From: an uncultured Dialister sp.
Lineage (GTDB): Bacteria > Bacillota > Negativicutes > Veillonellales > Dialisteraceae
Direction of reading: 5' to 3'
Length of the DNA stretch: 40,110 nt
Assembly (NCBI GenBank): GCA_934216155.1
Contig: CAKQBK010000012.1
Location: 1 to 40,110, forward strand
A model generated the notes under the pieces. The model was not told the DNA's origin. It saw nothing but the letters and a program-made list of their open reading frames with translations, and searched no databases. The position numbers and the translations under genes are program-made. The first letter of the stretch is position 1. Every line of letters begins with the position of its first letter. This document shows positions 33,935 to 40,110 of the stretch, piece by piece.

Positions 33935-35779
33935 TTACTTATGCCCTTTAGTGCCATCAATCCCAAGTGCCCGCAGGATACCGAAGAAGACTTCGGTGTT
34001 ATCCATGGTGCCGTGGAAGTAGTCGGAACCTGGGCCGCCGGCGTTGAGAAGAATGTCATCGGCAGAGTGGCATTCCTGTGGGTTGGATTTCGGCGTGTTG
34101 GCTGGCATCAATTCGGCCGGATCGCCTGGATGGATACGGGCCGGATTGGCTTTGGAAGAGGATTTGGATACCTGATGGTATTCTACCTTATCACCGTTTT
34201 GGACAGCTCCTTCTTTGGTTTCTGTCACTGCCAGAGCTGGCGGTGTCGGGGTCTTCATGAAGTGATAGTTTTCATAGTATTCAGGATGGTTAGCGTACTG
34301 GATAGCCAGGGTTACATCCGGGTCTGGATTGTCAGGGAAACCATCTTTGTTGGTGTCTTTGAAGGTTGGGAAAATGGAGTCCGCATAGGTTCTGACAGCT
34401 TCGGTGCCTTTCTTGCCATCTTTTTCATGGTAGGTACCGCTGATGGAAATACCGTGTGCGTGGTCAGCCAGGACGATAATCAAAGTGTTGTCGCCATGTT
34501 CTTTGGCCCATTTTTCGGCGTATTCGATGGATTTATCAAATTCGATGGTGTCGTATGCGGCTCTCTGCCAGTCCATCACGTGGAGCTGTTTGTCGATGGA
34601 AGCGCCTTCAATCATAGCGAAGAAACCATTTGGATTCTTGGAGAGGATATCCAGAGATTTCTTTGTCATATTCATCAGGTTTGGCTGGTCGGTGAAACTT
34701 TTCAGCACTTTCGGGTCCTTCTGCATTTCTCTATCGATGTAGACATTCATAGTGCCGGTATGGAAAAGGCCCAGAAGTGGTTTATCGGAAGGAGCTTCCA
34801 TCATTTCTTTGGAGGTAGAAACGAAGGTATAGCCTTTATTTTTAAATTCTTCAATCACGTTGATAGAATCTTTTCTCTTGGAACCGGGCACATCTTTTGG
34901 AATGTAACGAGCGGAACCGCCACCCATGATGACGTCTGGTCTATGGTAATCTTCCAGGTAATCTTTTGCTAAGAAATCCTGAGCGGCTCTTCTTCTGGTG
35001 TGTCCCACCATAGCGGCCGGGGTTGCATCGGTGGATTCTGCCTGGGTGATGATACCGATGGACATGCCTTTGGTACGTTTCAGGATTTCCGATACATTTT
35101 CTACTTTCGGGTCATCCAGCGGATCTTTTGTAGAATCTTCGTATACGCCCATGGCATTGACGACGGACTTATGGCCGGTGGCATAGGCAGAAGCGGAGTT
35201 TGCACTGTCGGTGACCAGGGAATCGTAACCGGACGTGGTGATGATCGCATTGTGTTCCAGTTTTTCCATAGCCAAGAGGTCATTGTATTTCCCGTTGGTC
35301 ATGCCTTTGGAAATAATACGAGCCACTTCACGGGCCTGGAGAGACATGCCGTCTCCCACGAAAAGGATCACATTCTTGGTTTTCTTATTGGCTGCTTCGC
35401 GGACCACCTGGTAGCTGGCTTTGGCAGCAGAGGTACCAAGGCTATCTTTGGCAGATACAGTGACTTCTACGGGCCCTGTTTTTGAGAAGGATACCTGGTC
35501 GATGCGGAAAGAAGTGACTCCATTTCCCAAGTCCTTAGTGACTGCTTTCTTGCCGAAATATTTCTCTGCGTCTACGCCATTGATTTTTACATCTACGTTT
35601 TCTAGATTCTTGGCGTTGGCTACTTCTACATCGAAGTCAAACTTCGCACCGCTCCAGAACTTGGCAGTATCTACCGGAAGAATCCGAATATCCGATGCCT
35701 CAGCGTGAAAGACACCACCTGCGATGGCACTGCTGGCCAATACACCTAAAATAGCCAATTTCATCCAACTTTTTTTCAT
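33935..35779 (-). CDS. phoA: Secreted alkaline phosphatase
   Basis: The enzyme hydrolyses phosphomonoesters outside the cytoplasm. The 614-residue precursor has a signal peptide (about 1-28, ending HAEA). An Ig-like/bacterial adhesion-type domain is at about 30-128. The catalytic domain has VGDGMS (141-146), nucleophile Ser192 in TDSANSASA, GHTRRRAA, EGASIDKQLH and ADHAHG, the metal ligands of the PhoA family. The length is above the ~470 residues of the E. coli enzyme because of the N-terminal domain and a C-terminal insert. The ATG at 35779 follows AAGGAG. No Pho box or promoter was clearly seen, so phosphate control is untested. Confidence 0.92.
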   Translation of the reverse strand: MKKSWMKLAILGVLASSAIAGGVFHAEASDIRILPVDTAKFWSGAKFDFDVEVANAKNLENVDVKINGVDAEKYFGKKAVTKDLGNGVTSFRIDQVSFSKTGPVEVTVSAKDSLGTSAAKASYQVVREAANKKTKNVILFVGDGMSLQAREVARIISKGMTNGKYNDLLAMEKLEHNAIITTSGYDSLVTDSANSASAYATGHKSVVNAMGVYEDSTKDPLDDPKVENVSEILKRTKGMSIGIITQAESTDATPAAMVGHTRRRAAQDFLAKDYLEDYHRPDVIMGGGSARYIPKDVPGSKRKDSINVIEEFKNKGYTFVSTSKEMMEAPSDKPLLGLFHTGTMNVYIDREMQKDPKVLKSFTDQPNLMNMTKKSLDILSKNPNGFFAMIEGASIDKQLHVMDWQRAAYDTIEFDKSIEYAEKWAKEHGDNTLIIVLADHAHGISISGTYHEKDGKKGTEAVRTYADSIFPTFKDTNKDGFPDNPDPDVTLAIQYANHPEYYENYHFMKTPTPPALAVTETKEGAVQNGDKVEYHQVSKSSSKANPARIHPGDPAELMPANTPKSNPQECHSADDILLNAGGPGSDYFHGTMDNTEVFFGILRALGIDGTKGHK

Positions 35780-35835
35780 AAGTTTCTCCTTTTTGTATGA
35801 CTGCTGCGTCAGTAGGGAAGATTCCTATGGTGCTT

Positions 35836-35958
35836 ACAGGTTGCACAGGTTTCTCAAGGTTCTTAGGTTTCTCAGGTTCCTAGAATGTGCTAAGAGACAT
35901 TAGCGCTACTGGCTTATTTGGGAAACCTGAGCTACTTGAGCGACCTGAGCAACCTGTA
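35836..35958 (+). repeat. 9-mer inverted repeat upstream of phoA
   Basis: ACAGGTTGCACAGGTTTCTC on the left and GAGCGACCTGAGCAACCTGT on the right, with a degraded centre (GACATTAGCGCTACTGG). It lies 57 bp before the phoA start and would be in its leader if the promoter is further upstream. Confidence 0.72.
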
Positions 35959-36068
35959 CTTGCTTCACGTCACAGCAGTTTGATTTGTTTCCTGTGCTTA
36001 CTACTGTAAAGGACTTACGAAAAAGAAAAACTTGGATTGTGTATGGCTTTTGAAAAAATTGCATTAGA

Positions 36069-36100
36069 AAAAAGCCGTTTATTTGACAAAACGGCTTTTT
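36069..36100. terminator. Bidirectional terminator between patB and phoA
   Basis: AAAAAGCCGTTT (36069-36080) pairs with AAACGGCTTTTT (36089-36100) around an 8-nt loop. The A and T runs allow use on both strands; it most likely isolates leftward phoA from patB transcription. Sequence 35959-36068 otherwise holds only an AT-rich stretch where a phoA promoter could lie. Confidence 0.8.
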
Positions 36101-36128
36101 ACAAGAATTATGTAAACAGATAGAAAAA

Positions 36129-36408
36129 GGTGATTGCTCTGCTGGGGCGGGTGGAGTAACAAAGTAAGTTACCGCCTGTCTAAGGGTTATTACTCTGCGG
36201 ATTTGGATGGAGTAACAAAGCAAGTTACCGCCGACCAAAGGGTTATTATTCTGCTGGCTGCGATGGAGTAATAAAGCAAAATACCGCTACCATTAAGGTT
36301 AAATAAGGTTATATAAGGTTATATACTACATGGCATAACCCCTTTATAACCTTGATTATAGCGGTATTTTACTGTGTTACAAAATTGGAATCAGTAGAAT
36401 AATAACCT
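36129..36408 (+). repeat. 56-bp tandem repeats leading into a GGTTAT element
   Basis: GG-landmarks at 36129, 36185 and 36241 give a period of 56 bp; each unit has GGTTATTATTCTGCTGG-like and GGAGTAACAAAGCAAGTTACC parts. The last unit is also the left end of the GGTTAT element 36241-36408, whose core is AATACCGCTACCATTAAGG against CCTTGATTATAGCGGTATT. It shares flanks with the array at 33378-33663. A further GGTTAT-like right end follows at about 36440-36465. Confidence 0.72.
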
Positions 36409-36525
36409 TTGGATAAGCCGAATATTTCGATATGTTAGAAATCGTAGTCAGCAGGATATAACCCTTTACTAAGCGGTATATTCTTTATGTTTCTCAAAGG
36501 GAGCAACAGAATATATATATACTTT

Positions 36526-36613
36526 GCGGCGCTTTATAAGTTGTGCGCCGCTACCTTCACTCCTCACTCCTCACTCCTCACTCCTCACTCCTAATTCCTA
36601 ATTCCTAATTTCT
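36526..36613 (+). repeat. Hairpin and heptamer array at the patB 3' end
   Basis: Hairpin 36526-36551 (GCGGCGC/GCGCCGC), then eight heptamers 36558-36613: CACTCCT five times, AATTCCT twice, AATTTCT. The TGA stop of patB (36613-36615) begins on the last base of the array. Confidence 0.85.
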
Positions 36614-37791
36614 CACTGCTTTTCGAATCCCGCTTTCAATTGGCGCAAGCCTTTTTCCAAAGTGGATCTTGGGCAAGCCAGGTTGAAGCGGAGGAATCCT
36701 TCCCCTTCTTTACCGAAGATATAGCCCATATCGAGCCACAGGTGGCAGTCGTAGAGAATTTTGTGTTCCAATTCTTCGTTGGAGAGGCCATAGGCAGACG
36801 CATCAACCCAGATGAGGTAAGTGCCTTCTGGTTCGATCAGTTTCATTTTCGGCATTTCTTTAGTGAGGAATTCTCTGGTGAAGTCCAAATTGTCCTTGAT
36901 GTAGGCTTTCACCGTATCGAGCCATTCCCGGCCATAGCGATAGGCTGCTTCACAAGCCACCAGGCCCATGACATTCAACTGGTCATAGCCGAAAGAGTCC
37001 AGTTCGTCCTGGAAGGCTTTGCGAATGGTGGGATTGGGAATCAAAATATTGGAATTCTGCAGCCCTGCGATGTTGAACGTTTTGGATGGAGCGGTGCAAA
37101 TGATGGCATGCTGGGCTGCTTCTTCGCTGATGGTGCCAAAGGCAATCTGGGTGTGTCCCGGATAGGTGAAATCTTCATGGATTTCATCAGCCACGATGGT
37201 GACGCCGTGTTTCAAGCAAATGGCTGCATAGCGGGTCAGTTCTTCTCTGGTCCATACACGGCCGGCCGGATTGTGAGGGGAGCACAGAAGAGCCAGTTTC
37301 ACATGGCCTTCCACAATTTTCTTTTCCATATCTTCAAAGTCAATGGAATAATGACCGTCCTTCAGCACCAGACCGCTGTTCACCAAATGACGACCGTTTT
37401 TCTCAATGGCGTTGGTGAAAGGATAGTACACCGGCTGGTTCAGGAGCACCCCATCTCCGGGCTTCGTCAGGGCTTTCACAGCAATGTGAATGGACGGTAC
37501 CACGCCGGGGGTCTTAATGAGCCAGTCTTTTTGGATATCCCAATGGAAATAGGTTTTCTGCCAGTTCGCCAAGGCTTCGAAATAGGAATCCCCCGATTCA
37601 GAATAGCCGAAAATCGGGTGGGCGATTCTCTTAGCCAACGCATCGGTGATAGGCTTTGCTACTGCGAAATCCATATCCGCCACCCAGAAAGGCAGCACAT
37701 CCGCCGGCTTTCCACGCTGCACAGCGAAATCATATTTCAAGCAACCAGTATTGCGGCGGTCGATGAGTACGTTTAGATCTTCTTTTGTCAT
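36613..37791 (-). CDS. patB: PLP-dependent C-S lyase, MalY/PatB family (cystathionine beta-lyase)
   Basis: This family cleaves cystathionine to homocysteine, or cysteine-type substrates, with pyridoxal phosphate. The 392-residue protein is a fold-type I enzyme with LPFWVADMDFAV near the start, FGYSESGDSYFEAL, CSPHNPAGRVWTREEL, ADEIHEDFTYPG and the PLP lysine K237 in SKTFNIAGLQ. I chose the ATG at 37791 with AAGGAAGGA upstream; the longer reading frame adds 27 residues coded only by hairpin and heptamers. It lies downstream of the cystathionine synthase/lyase gene and the T-box leader. A two-step route to homocysteine fits both; a regulator-like role of MalY is less likely here. Confidence 0.9.
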   Translation of the reverse strand: MTKEDLNVLIDRRNTGCLKYDFAVQRGKPADVLPFWVADMDFAVAKPITDALAKRIAHPIFGYSESGDSYFEALANWQKTYFHWDIQKDWLIKTPGVVPSIHIAVKALTKPGDGVLLNQPVYYPFTNAIEKNGRHLVNSGLVLKDGHYSIDFEDMEKKIVEGHVKLALLCSPHNPAGRVWTREELTRYAAICLKHGVTIVADEIHEDFTYPGHTQIAFGTISEEAAQHAIICTAPSKTFNIAGLQNSNILIPNPTIRKAFQDELDSFGYDQLNVMGLVACEAAYRYGREWLDTVKAYIKDNLDFTREFLTKEMPKMKLIEPEGTYLIWVDASAYGLSNEELEHKILYDCHLWLDMGYIFGKEGEGFLRFNLACPRSTLEKGLRQLKAGFEKQ

Positions 37792-37807
37792 AAAAATCCT
37801 TCCTTGA

Positions 37808-37986
37808 GTTAGGAGTGAGGAATTAGGAGTGAGGAGTGGTGGTGGCGGCGCACAACTTATAAAGCGCCGCAAATATATGATGGAAAGTAGCTACTAATCC
37901 CTATTTACCTTATAAAAGGGGGATTGGGGCGCTTCCAAATTTTGTGCGCCCCTTCCTTCACTCCTCACTCCTCATTCCTCACTCCT
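37808..37986 (+). repeat. Nested block between the two sulfur-metabolism genes
   Basis: Heptamers 37808-37842 (GTTAGGA, GTGAGGA, ATTAGGA, GTGAGGA, GTGGTGG); hairpin 37845-37870; inverted hairpin 37926-37952 (GGGGCGC/GCGCCCC); inverted heptamers 37959-37986 (CACTCCT twice, CATTCCT, CACTCCT). The interior is only about 55 bp, so this is a minimal inverted hairpin pair with no element inside. Confidence 0.85.
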
Positions 37987-38036
37987 AACTTATCTATATC
38001 TGAATAAATGAATAGTGTATCTATCGGAAGTACCGC

Positions 38037-39188
38037 TTAGTCAAGTGCTTGTTCCAAATCAGCAATCAGATCGCCGGCGTCTTCGATGCCTACGGAGAGG
38101 CGGAGGAGGCAATTGGTGATGCCACGGGAGTTTCTTTCTTCTTCTGTGAGGTCACAGTGGGTCTGGGTGGCCGGGTAGGTGATGAGACTTTCCACGCCGC
38201 CCAAACTTTCTGCGAAGCGAATCAATTTCACGCTCTTCAGCACCTTGAGGGCTGTTTCATGGGTATCTGTGTAGAAAGACAGCATAGCGCCGGTGCCGCG
38301 GGACTGTTTGTCATGGATGTCTTTGTTTTTGAATCCCGGCAGGCCTGGATAAAGAACCTGGGTGACTTTCGGATGGTTAGAGAGCCATTCTGCCAATGCC
38401 TGGGCATTTTTCTGGGCGGCTTCCATGCGGAGCGCCAAGGTCTTGATACCGCGGGCCACCAGCCAAGAGTCCATCGGAGCCAGACAGCCCCCTACGGTTT
38501 TATAGAGGAAACGAACTTTTTCTGCCAAGGCCGGGTCTTTGCAAACTACGAAACCAGCCAGGGTATCGTTATGACCAGCCAGGTATTTCGTACCGCTGTG
38601 GAGCACAATATCAGCGCCCAGATCAATAGGATTGCAGAAATAAGGGCTCATGAACGTATTGTCTGCAATGAGAATCGCCCCATGGGCATGGGCCAAGTCG
38701 GCAGCGGCCTGGATGTCAGTGACCTGCATCATTGGATTGGTTGGGGTTTCGATATATACTGCTTTGACGGTGTCATCAAAAGCAGCTTCCAGATTTTTCA
38801 AATCCGATGTGTCGATGAAACGGAAATTGAGACCGTTCTTTTCATTGATGAAACGGAACAGACGGATAGAACCGCCGTACAGGTCGTCGGTGGAAAGAAT
38901 GGTGTCTCCCGGTTTGAACAGTTCCATTACCATGGAAATAGCAGCCATGCCGGAAGAATAGCTGGTACAGTCACAGCCGTGCTCGAGAGCAGCTACCACC
39001 TTTTCGGCACATTCGCGGGTTGGATTCTGCACGCGGGTGTAATCATACCCCGTGGACTGTCCCAATTCCGGATGACCAAACGTAGCAGACTGGAAAATCG
39101 GCACAGAAATGCAGCCGGTGGGATCCTTCCAATCACTTCCGTGAATGCAGATGGTTTTGATATCGTATGTGTTGCTATTGTTGCTCAT
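38037..39188 (-). CDS. Cys/Met metabolism PLP enzyme (cystathionine gamma-synthase/lyase family)
   Basis: A 383-residue PLP enzyme of the trans-sulfuration family, which makes or cleaves cystathionine or uses O-acyl-homoserine. Motifs: GYDYTRVQNPTRE (about 48-60), YSSGMAAISM (about 77-86), ETPTNPMMQ (147-155), ADNTFMSPYF (175-184) and the PLP lysine K201 in HSGTKYLAGHND. Near the C-terminus are SLGGVESLITYPA and LLRLSVGIED. Sequence alone does not separate MetB, MetC and Mgl activities. A T-box leader upstream and a PatB/MalY lyase downstream favour a MetB-type synthase in methionine synthesis. The ATG at 39188 follows AGGAGG. Confidence 0.88.
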   Translation of the reverse strand: MSNNSNTYDIKTICIHGSDWKDPTGCISVPIFQSATFGHPELGQSTGYDYTRVQNPTRECAEKVVAALEHGCDCTSYSSGMAAISMVMELFKPGDTILSTDDLYGGSIRLFRFINEKNGLNFRFIDTSDLKNLEAAFDDTVKAVYIETPTNPMMQVTDIQAAADLAHAHGAILIADNTFMSPYFCNPIDLGADIVLHSGTKYLAGHNDTLAGFVVCKDPALAEKVRFLYKTVGGCLAPMDSWLVARGIKTLALRMEAAQKNAQALAEWLSNHPKVTQVLYPGLPGFKNKDIHDKQSRGTGAMLSFYTDTHETALKVLKSVKLIRFAESLGGVESLITYPATQTHCDLTEEERNSRGITNCLLRLSVGIEDAGDLIADLEQALD

Positions 39189-39204
39189 AATGATGCCTCC
39201 TATT

Positions 39205-39413
39205 TTAGTTGTTAGTTGTTAGTTGATTGTTGTTTGGTCTGGGGTTATTTACCGAGCACTATGTCGTTAGTTTGCACAAAGGCATATTGTCATTGGTTTA
39301 GGGTTTAAGGGTTAGAACGTAAACCTTAAACCCTAAACCAGTGGGATTAGGAAATCAGCATCTCCTGGAAATAAGCGAGCCAAGGAGATAAACCAACAAC
39401 CAATAACCAACAA
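39205..39413 (+). repeat. Heptamer-bounded palindromic insert between T-box and gene
   Basis: Left heptamers 39205-39232 (TTAGTTG three times, ATTGTTG), right 39393-39413 (CAACAAC, CAATAAC, CAACAAC). Centre: inverted repeat 39295-39339 made of GGTTTAG, GGTTTAA units facing TTAAACC, CTAAACC. The heptamer sequence is different from other blocks but the 7-bp period and mirror plan are the same. It separates the T-box terminator from the gene by about 230 nt. Confidence 0.8.
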
Positions 39414-39426
39414 CTAAATTTGCAAT

Positions 39427-39694
39427 AAAAAAATCGCCTCTTATAAAAGAGACGATTGTATACCGTGTTACCACTCTCATTCTTCCTATAGTCACCTATA
39501 GAAACTCATCAGGTACGCTGGCTGTTGCCATAAATACCCTACTGCTGTAACGGGCAGTCCCGGCGAGCTTCATGATTCGGCTCGGAGGCTCAAAGTCCAT
39601 CTTCTGTGCTTCTCCCTGTGCTGCTTTTCACCCACCGCAGCTCTCTTTGCCATTTCCAAGCACATACTCTTCTTCTCATTGCCTGTGTGAAATT
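39427..39694 (-). promoter_or_regulatory. T-box leader (tRNA-sensing riboswitch)
   Basis: Read on the minus strand: the Stem I S-turn AGTA (39665-39668) opposes GAA near 39602-39604; the AGAGAGCTGCGGTGGGTGAA distal region lies near 39625-39646. The T-box sequence is GAGTGGTAACACGG (near 39463-39476), and the terminator AATCGTCTC/GAGGCGATT with a T-run is at 39427-39457. The specifier lies in GAAGATGGAC (around 39595-39604). ATG (Met) suits the downstream genes, but TGG, GGA or GAC cannot be excluded by eye. Confidence 0.88.
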
Positions 39695-39700
39695 ATGGAT

Positions 39701-39729
39701 ATGATAGCACGATATGGGGGAGATGTCAA
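39701..39729 (-). promoter_or_regulatory. Promoter of the T-box operon
   Basis: On the minus strand: a perfect TTGACA (39729-39724), a 17-bp spacer and TATCAT (39706-39701). Transcription would start at about 39694, the 5' end of the T-box. Confidence 0.85.
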
Positions 39730-39750
39730 TTGGTGGGGCTTAGGTTGCAC

Positions 39751-39990
39751 AGGTTTCTCAGGGGGCTCAGGTCGCTCAGGTTCTCCGAATGTGCCACGAT
39801 TCGTTTCCGTCATTTCGACCGATGGGTACGACTAGAGGCACATTCGATGAACCCTTAGAACCCTTAGAACCTTGTCCGACATAGCGGTTCTCCGGAGATA
39901 ATCTGTGCTGGTGACACTAACGTTTATCAGCACATGCGAGAAACCTGAGTTACCTGAGAACCCTTAGCTACCTGAGCAACCTGTCATCAC
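39751..39990 (+). repeat. 9-mer inverted repeat with GTCATTTCGACC core
   Basis: The left arm CAGGTTTCTC to GTTCTCCGAATGTGCC (39751-39806) meets two right arms: GGCACATTCGATGAACCC (39837-39856) and a second from GCGAGAAACCTGAG to GAGCAACCTGT (39937-39985). A GTCATTTCGACCGATGGG fragment sits in the first centre (from 39819). A GTGCTG/CAGCAC inverted pair lies in the second (39905-39933). From 39991 to 40110 I see no gene; an AGGATCCT palindrome lies at about 40068-40075. Confidence 0.68.
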
Positions 39991-40110
39991 AGAAGAAATC
40001 ATCTCATCTACCGCTTACTGAAAAAGAGAAGCACAAAAAAGGCATAGTATCCCCCTGGTAGGCGAGAAGGATCCTATGAACCCCCACGCTAGATCGGCGA
40101 CAGCGCGTTG

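Noticed and set aside
37792..37872. N-terminal 27-residue extension of PatB
   Set aside because: It is coded by the hairpin and heptamers (LLTPNSSLLT pattern); a good ribosome binding site precedes the internal ATG at 37791.
36640..39215. Long forward ORFs opposite patB and the cystathionine enzyme gene
   Set aside because: They are antisense to clear PLP enzymes with intact motifs; codon bias of the sense genes keeps these frames open.
39295..39339. GGTTTAG repeats as telomere-like sequence
   Set aside because: There are only a few units, arranged as an inverted pair inside a heptamer-bounded block; it is one more 7-bp variant and not a chromosome end.

Overview
The window looks like chromosomal DNA of a low-to-mid GC bacterium of the Bacillota. 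The genes point to the Negativicutes, perhaps an Acidaminococcus, Phascolarctobacterium or Dialister relative; the genus is a guess. Supporting signs are the rimP-nusA-ylxR-ylxQ-infB-rbfA-nrnA-truB-ribF order, an AddAB-type (not RecBCD) repair nuclease, a T-box leader, strong AGGAGG-type ribosome binding sites and lipoprotein/signal-peptide genes. No rRNA, tRNA, CRISPR array or transposase gene was recognised.

Layout. 1-9450 (+): translation and transcription genes rimP, nusA, ylxR, ylxQ, infB, rbfA, nrnA, truB, then ribF. 9660-9912: a small stand-alone transcription unit with a 33-codon ORF. 10270-10683 (-): a double-ACT-domain protein. 11069-12202 (+): an AT-rich orphan type I restriction specificity subunit (HsdS). 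12619-15019 (+): an AAHS-type MFS transporter and a lone amino-acid-binding lipoprotein. 16134-23781 (-): addB-addA. 24310-25835 (-): two overlapping secreted proteins of unknown function. 26968-28128 (+): another MFS transporter. 28831-33378 (+): two paralogous CHASE-GGDEF-PAS diguanylate cyclases. 33935-35779 (-): secreted alkaline phosphatase. 36613-39694 (-): a T-box leader, a cystathionine gamma-synthase/lyase family enzyme and a PatB/MalY C-S lyase, which together suggest homocysteine/methionine synthesis.

The most unusual content is between the genes. Almost every boundary between transcription units is filled with layered inverted repeats, while gaps inside tight operons are clean. 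From the gene inward the typical order is: a tandem array of exactly 7-bp units (GTGACTG, then GTGAGGA/GTTAGGA, ending in GTGGTGG); then either a 26-bp GC-rich hairpin or a 71-bp element with CGGCGAGC ends; then a ~170-bp AT-rich element with GGTTATTATTCTGCTG-like ends; then the same layers in reverse. Other families are long inverted arrays of 9-bp CAGGTTTCT-like units around a GACGCTAGCGTC centre, a split GTCATTTCGACC/GTGGAGAAATCT element, CCCCTTCC-type hairpins and 56/57-bp tandem repeats. About thirty heptamer arrays occur, and several provide the stop codon and last residues of the neighbouring gene. The inverted hairpin pairs with a 5' GTGG foot resemble REP/BIME elements moved by Y1 (RAYT) transposases, but no such gene is in the window; this link is inference.
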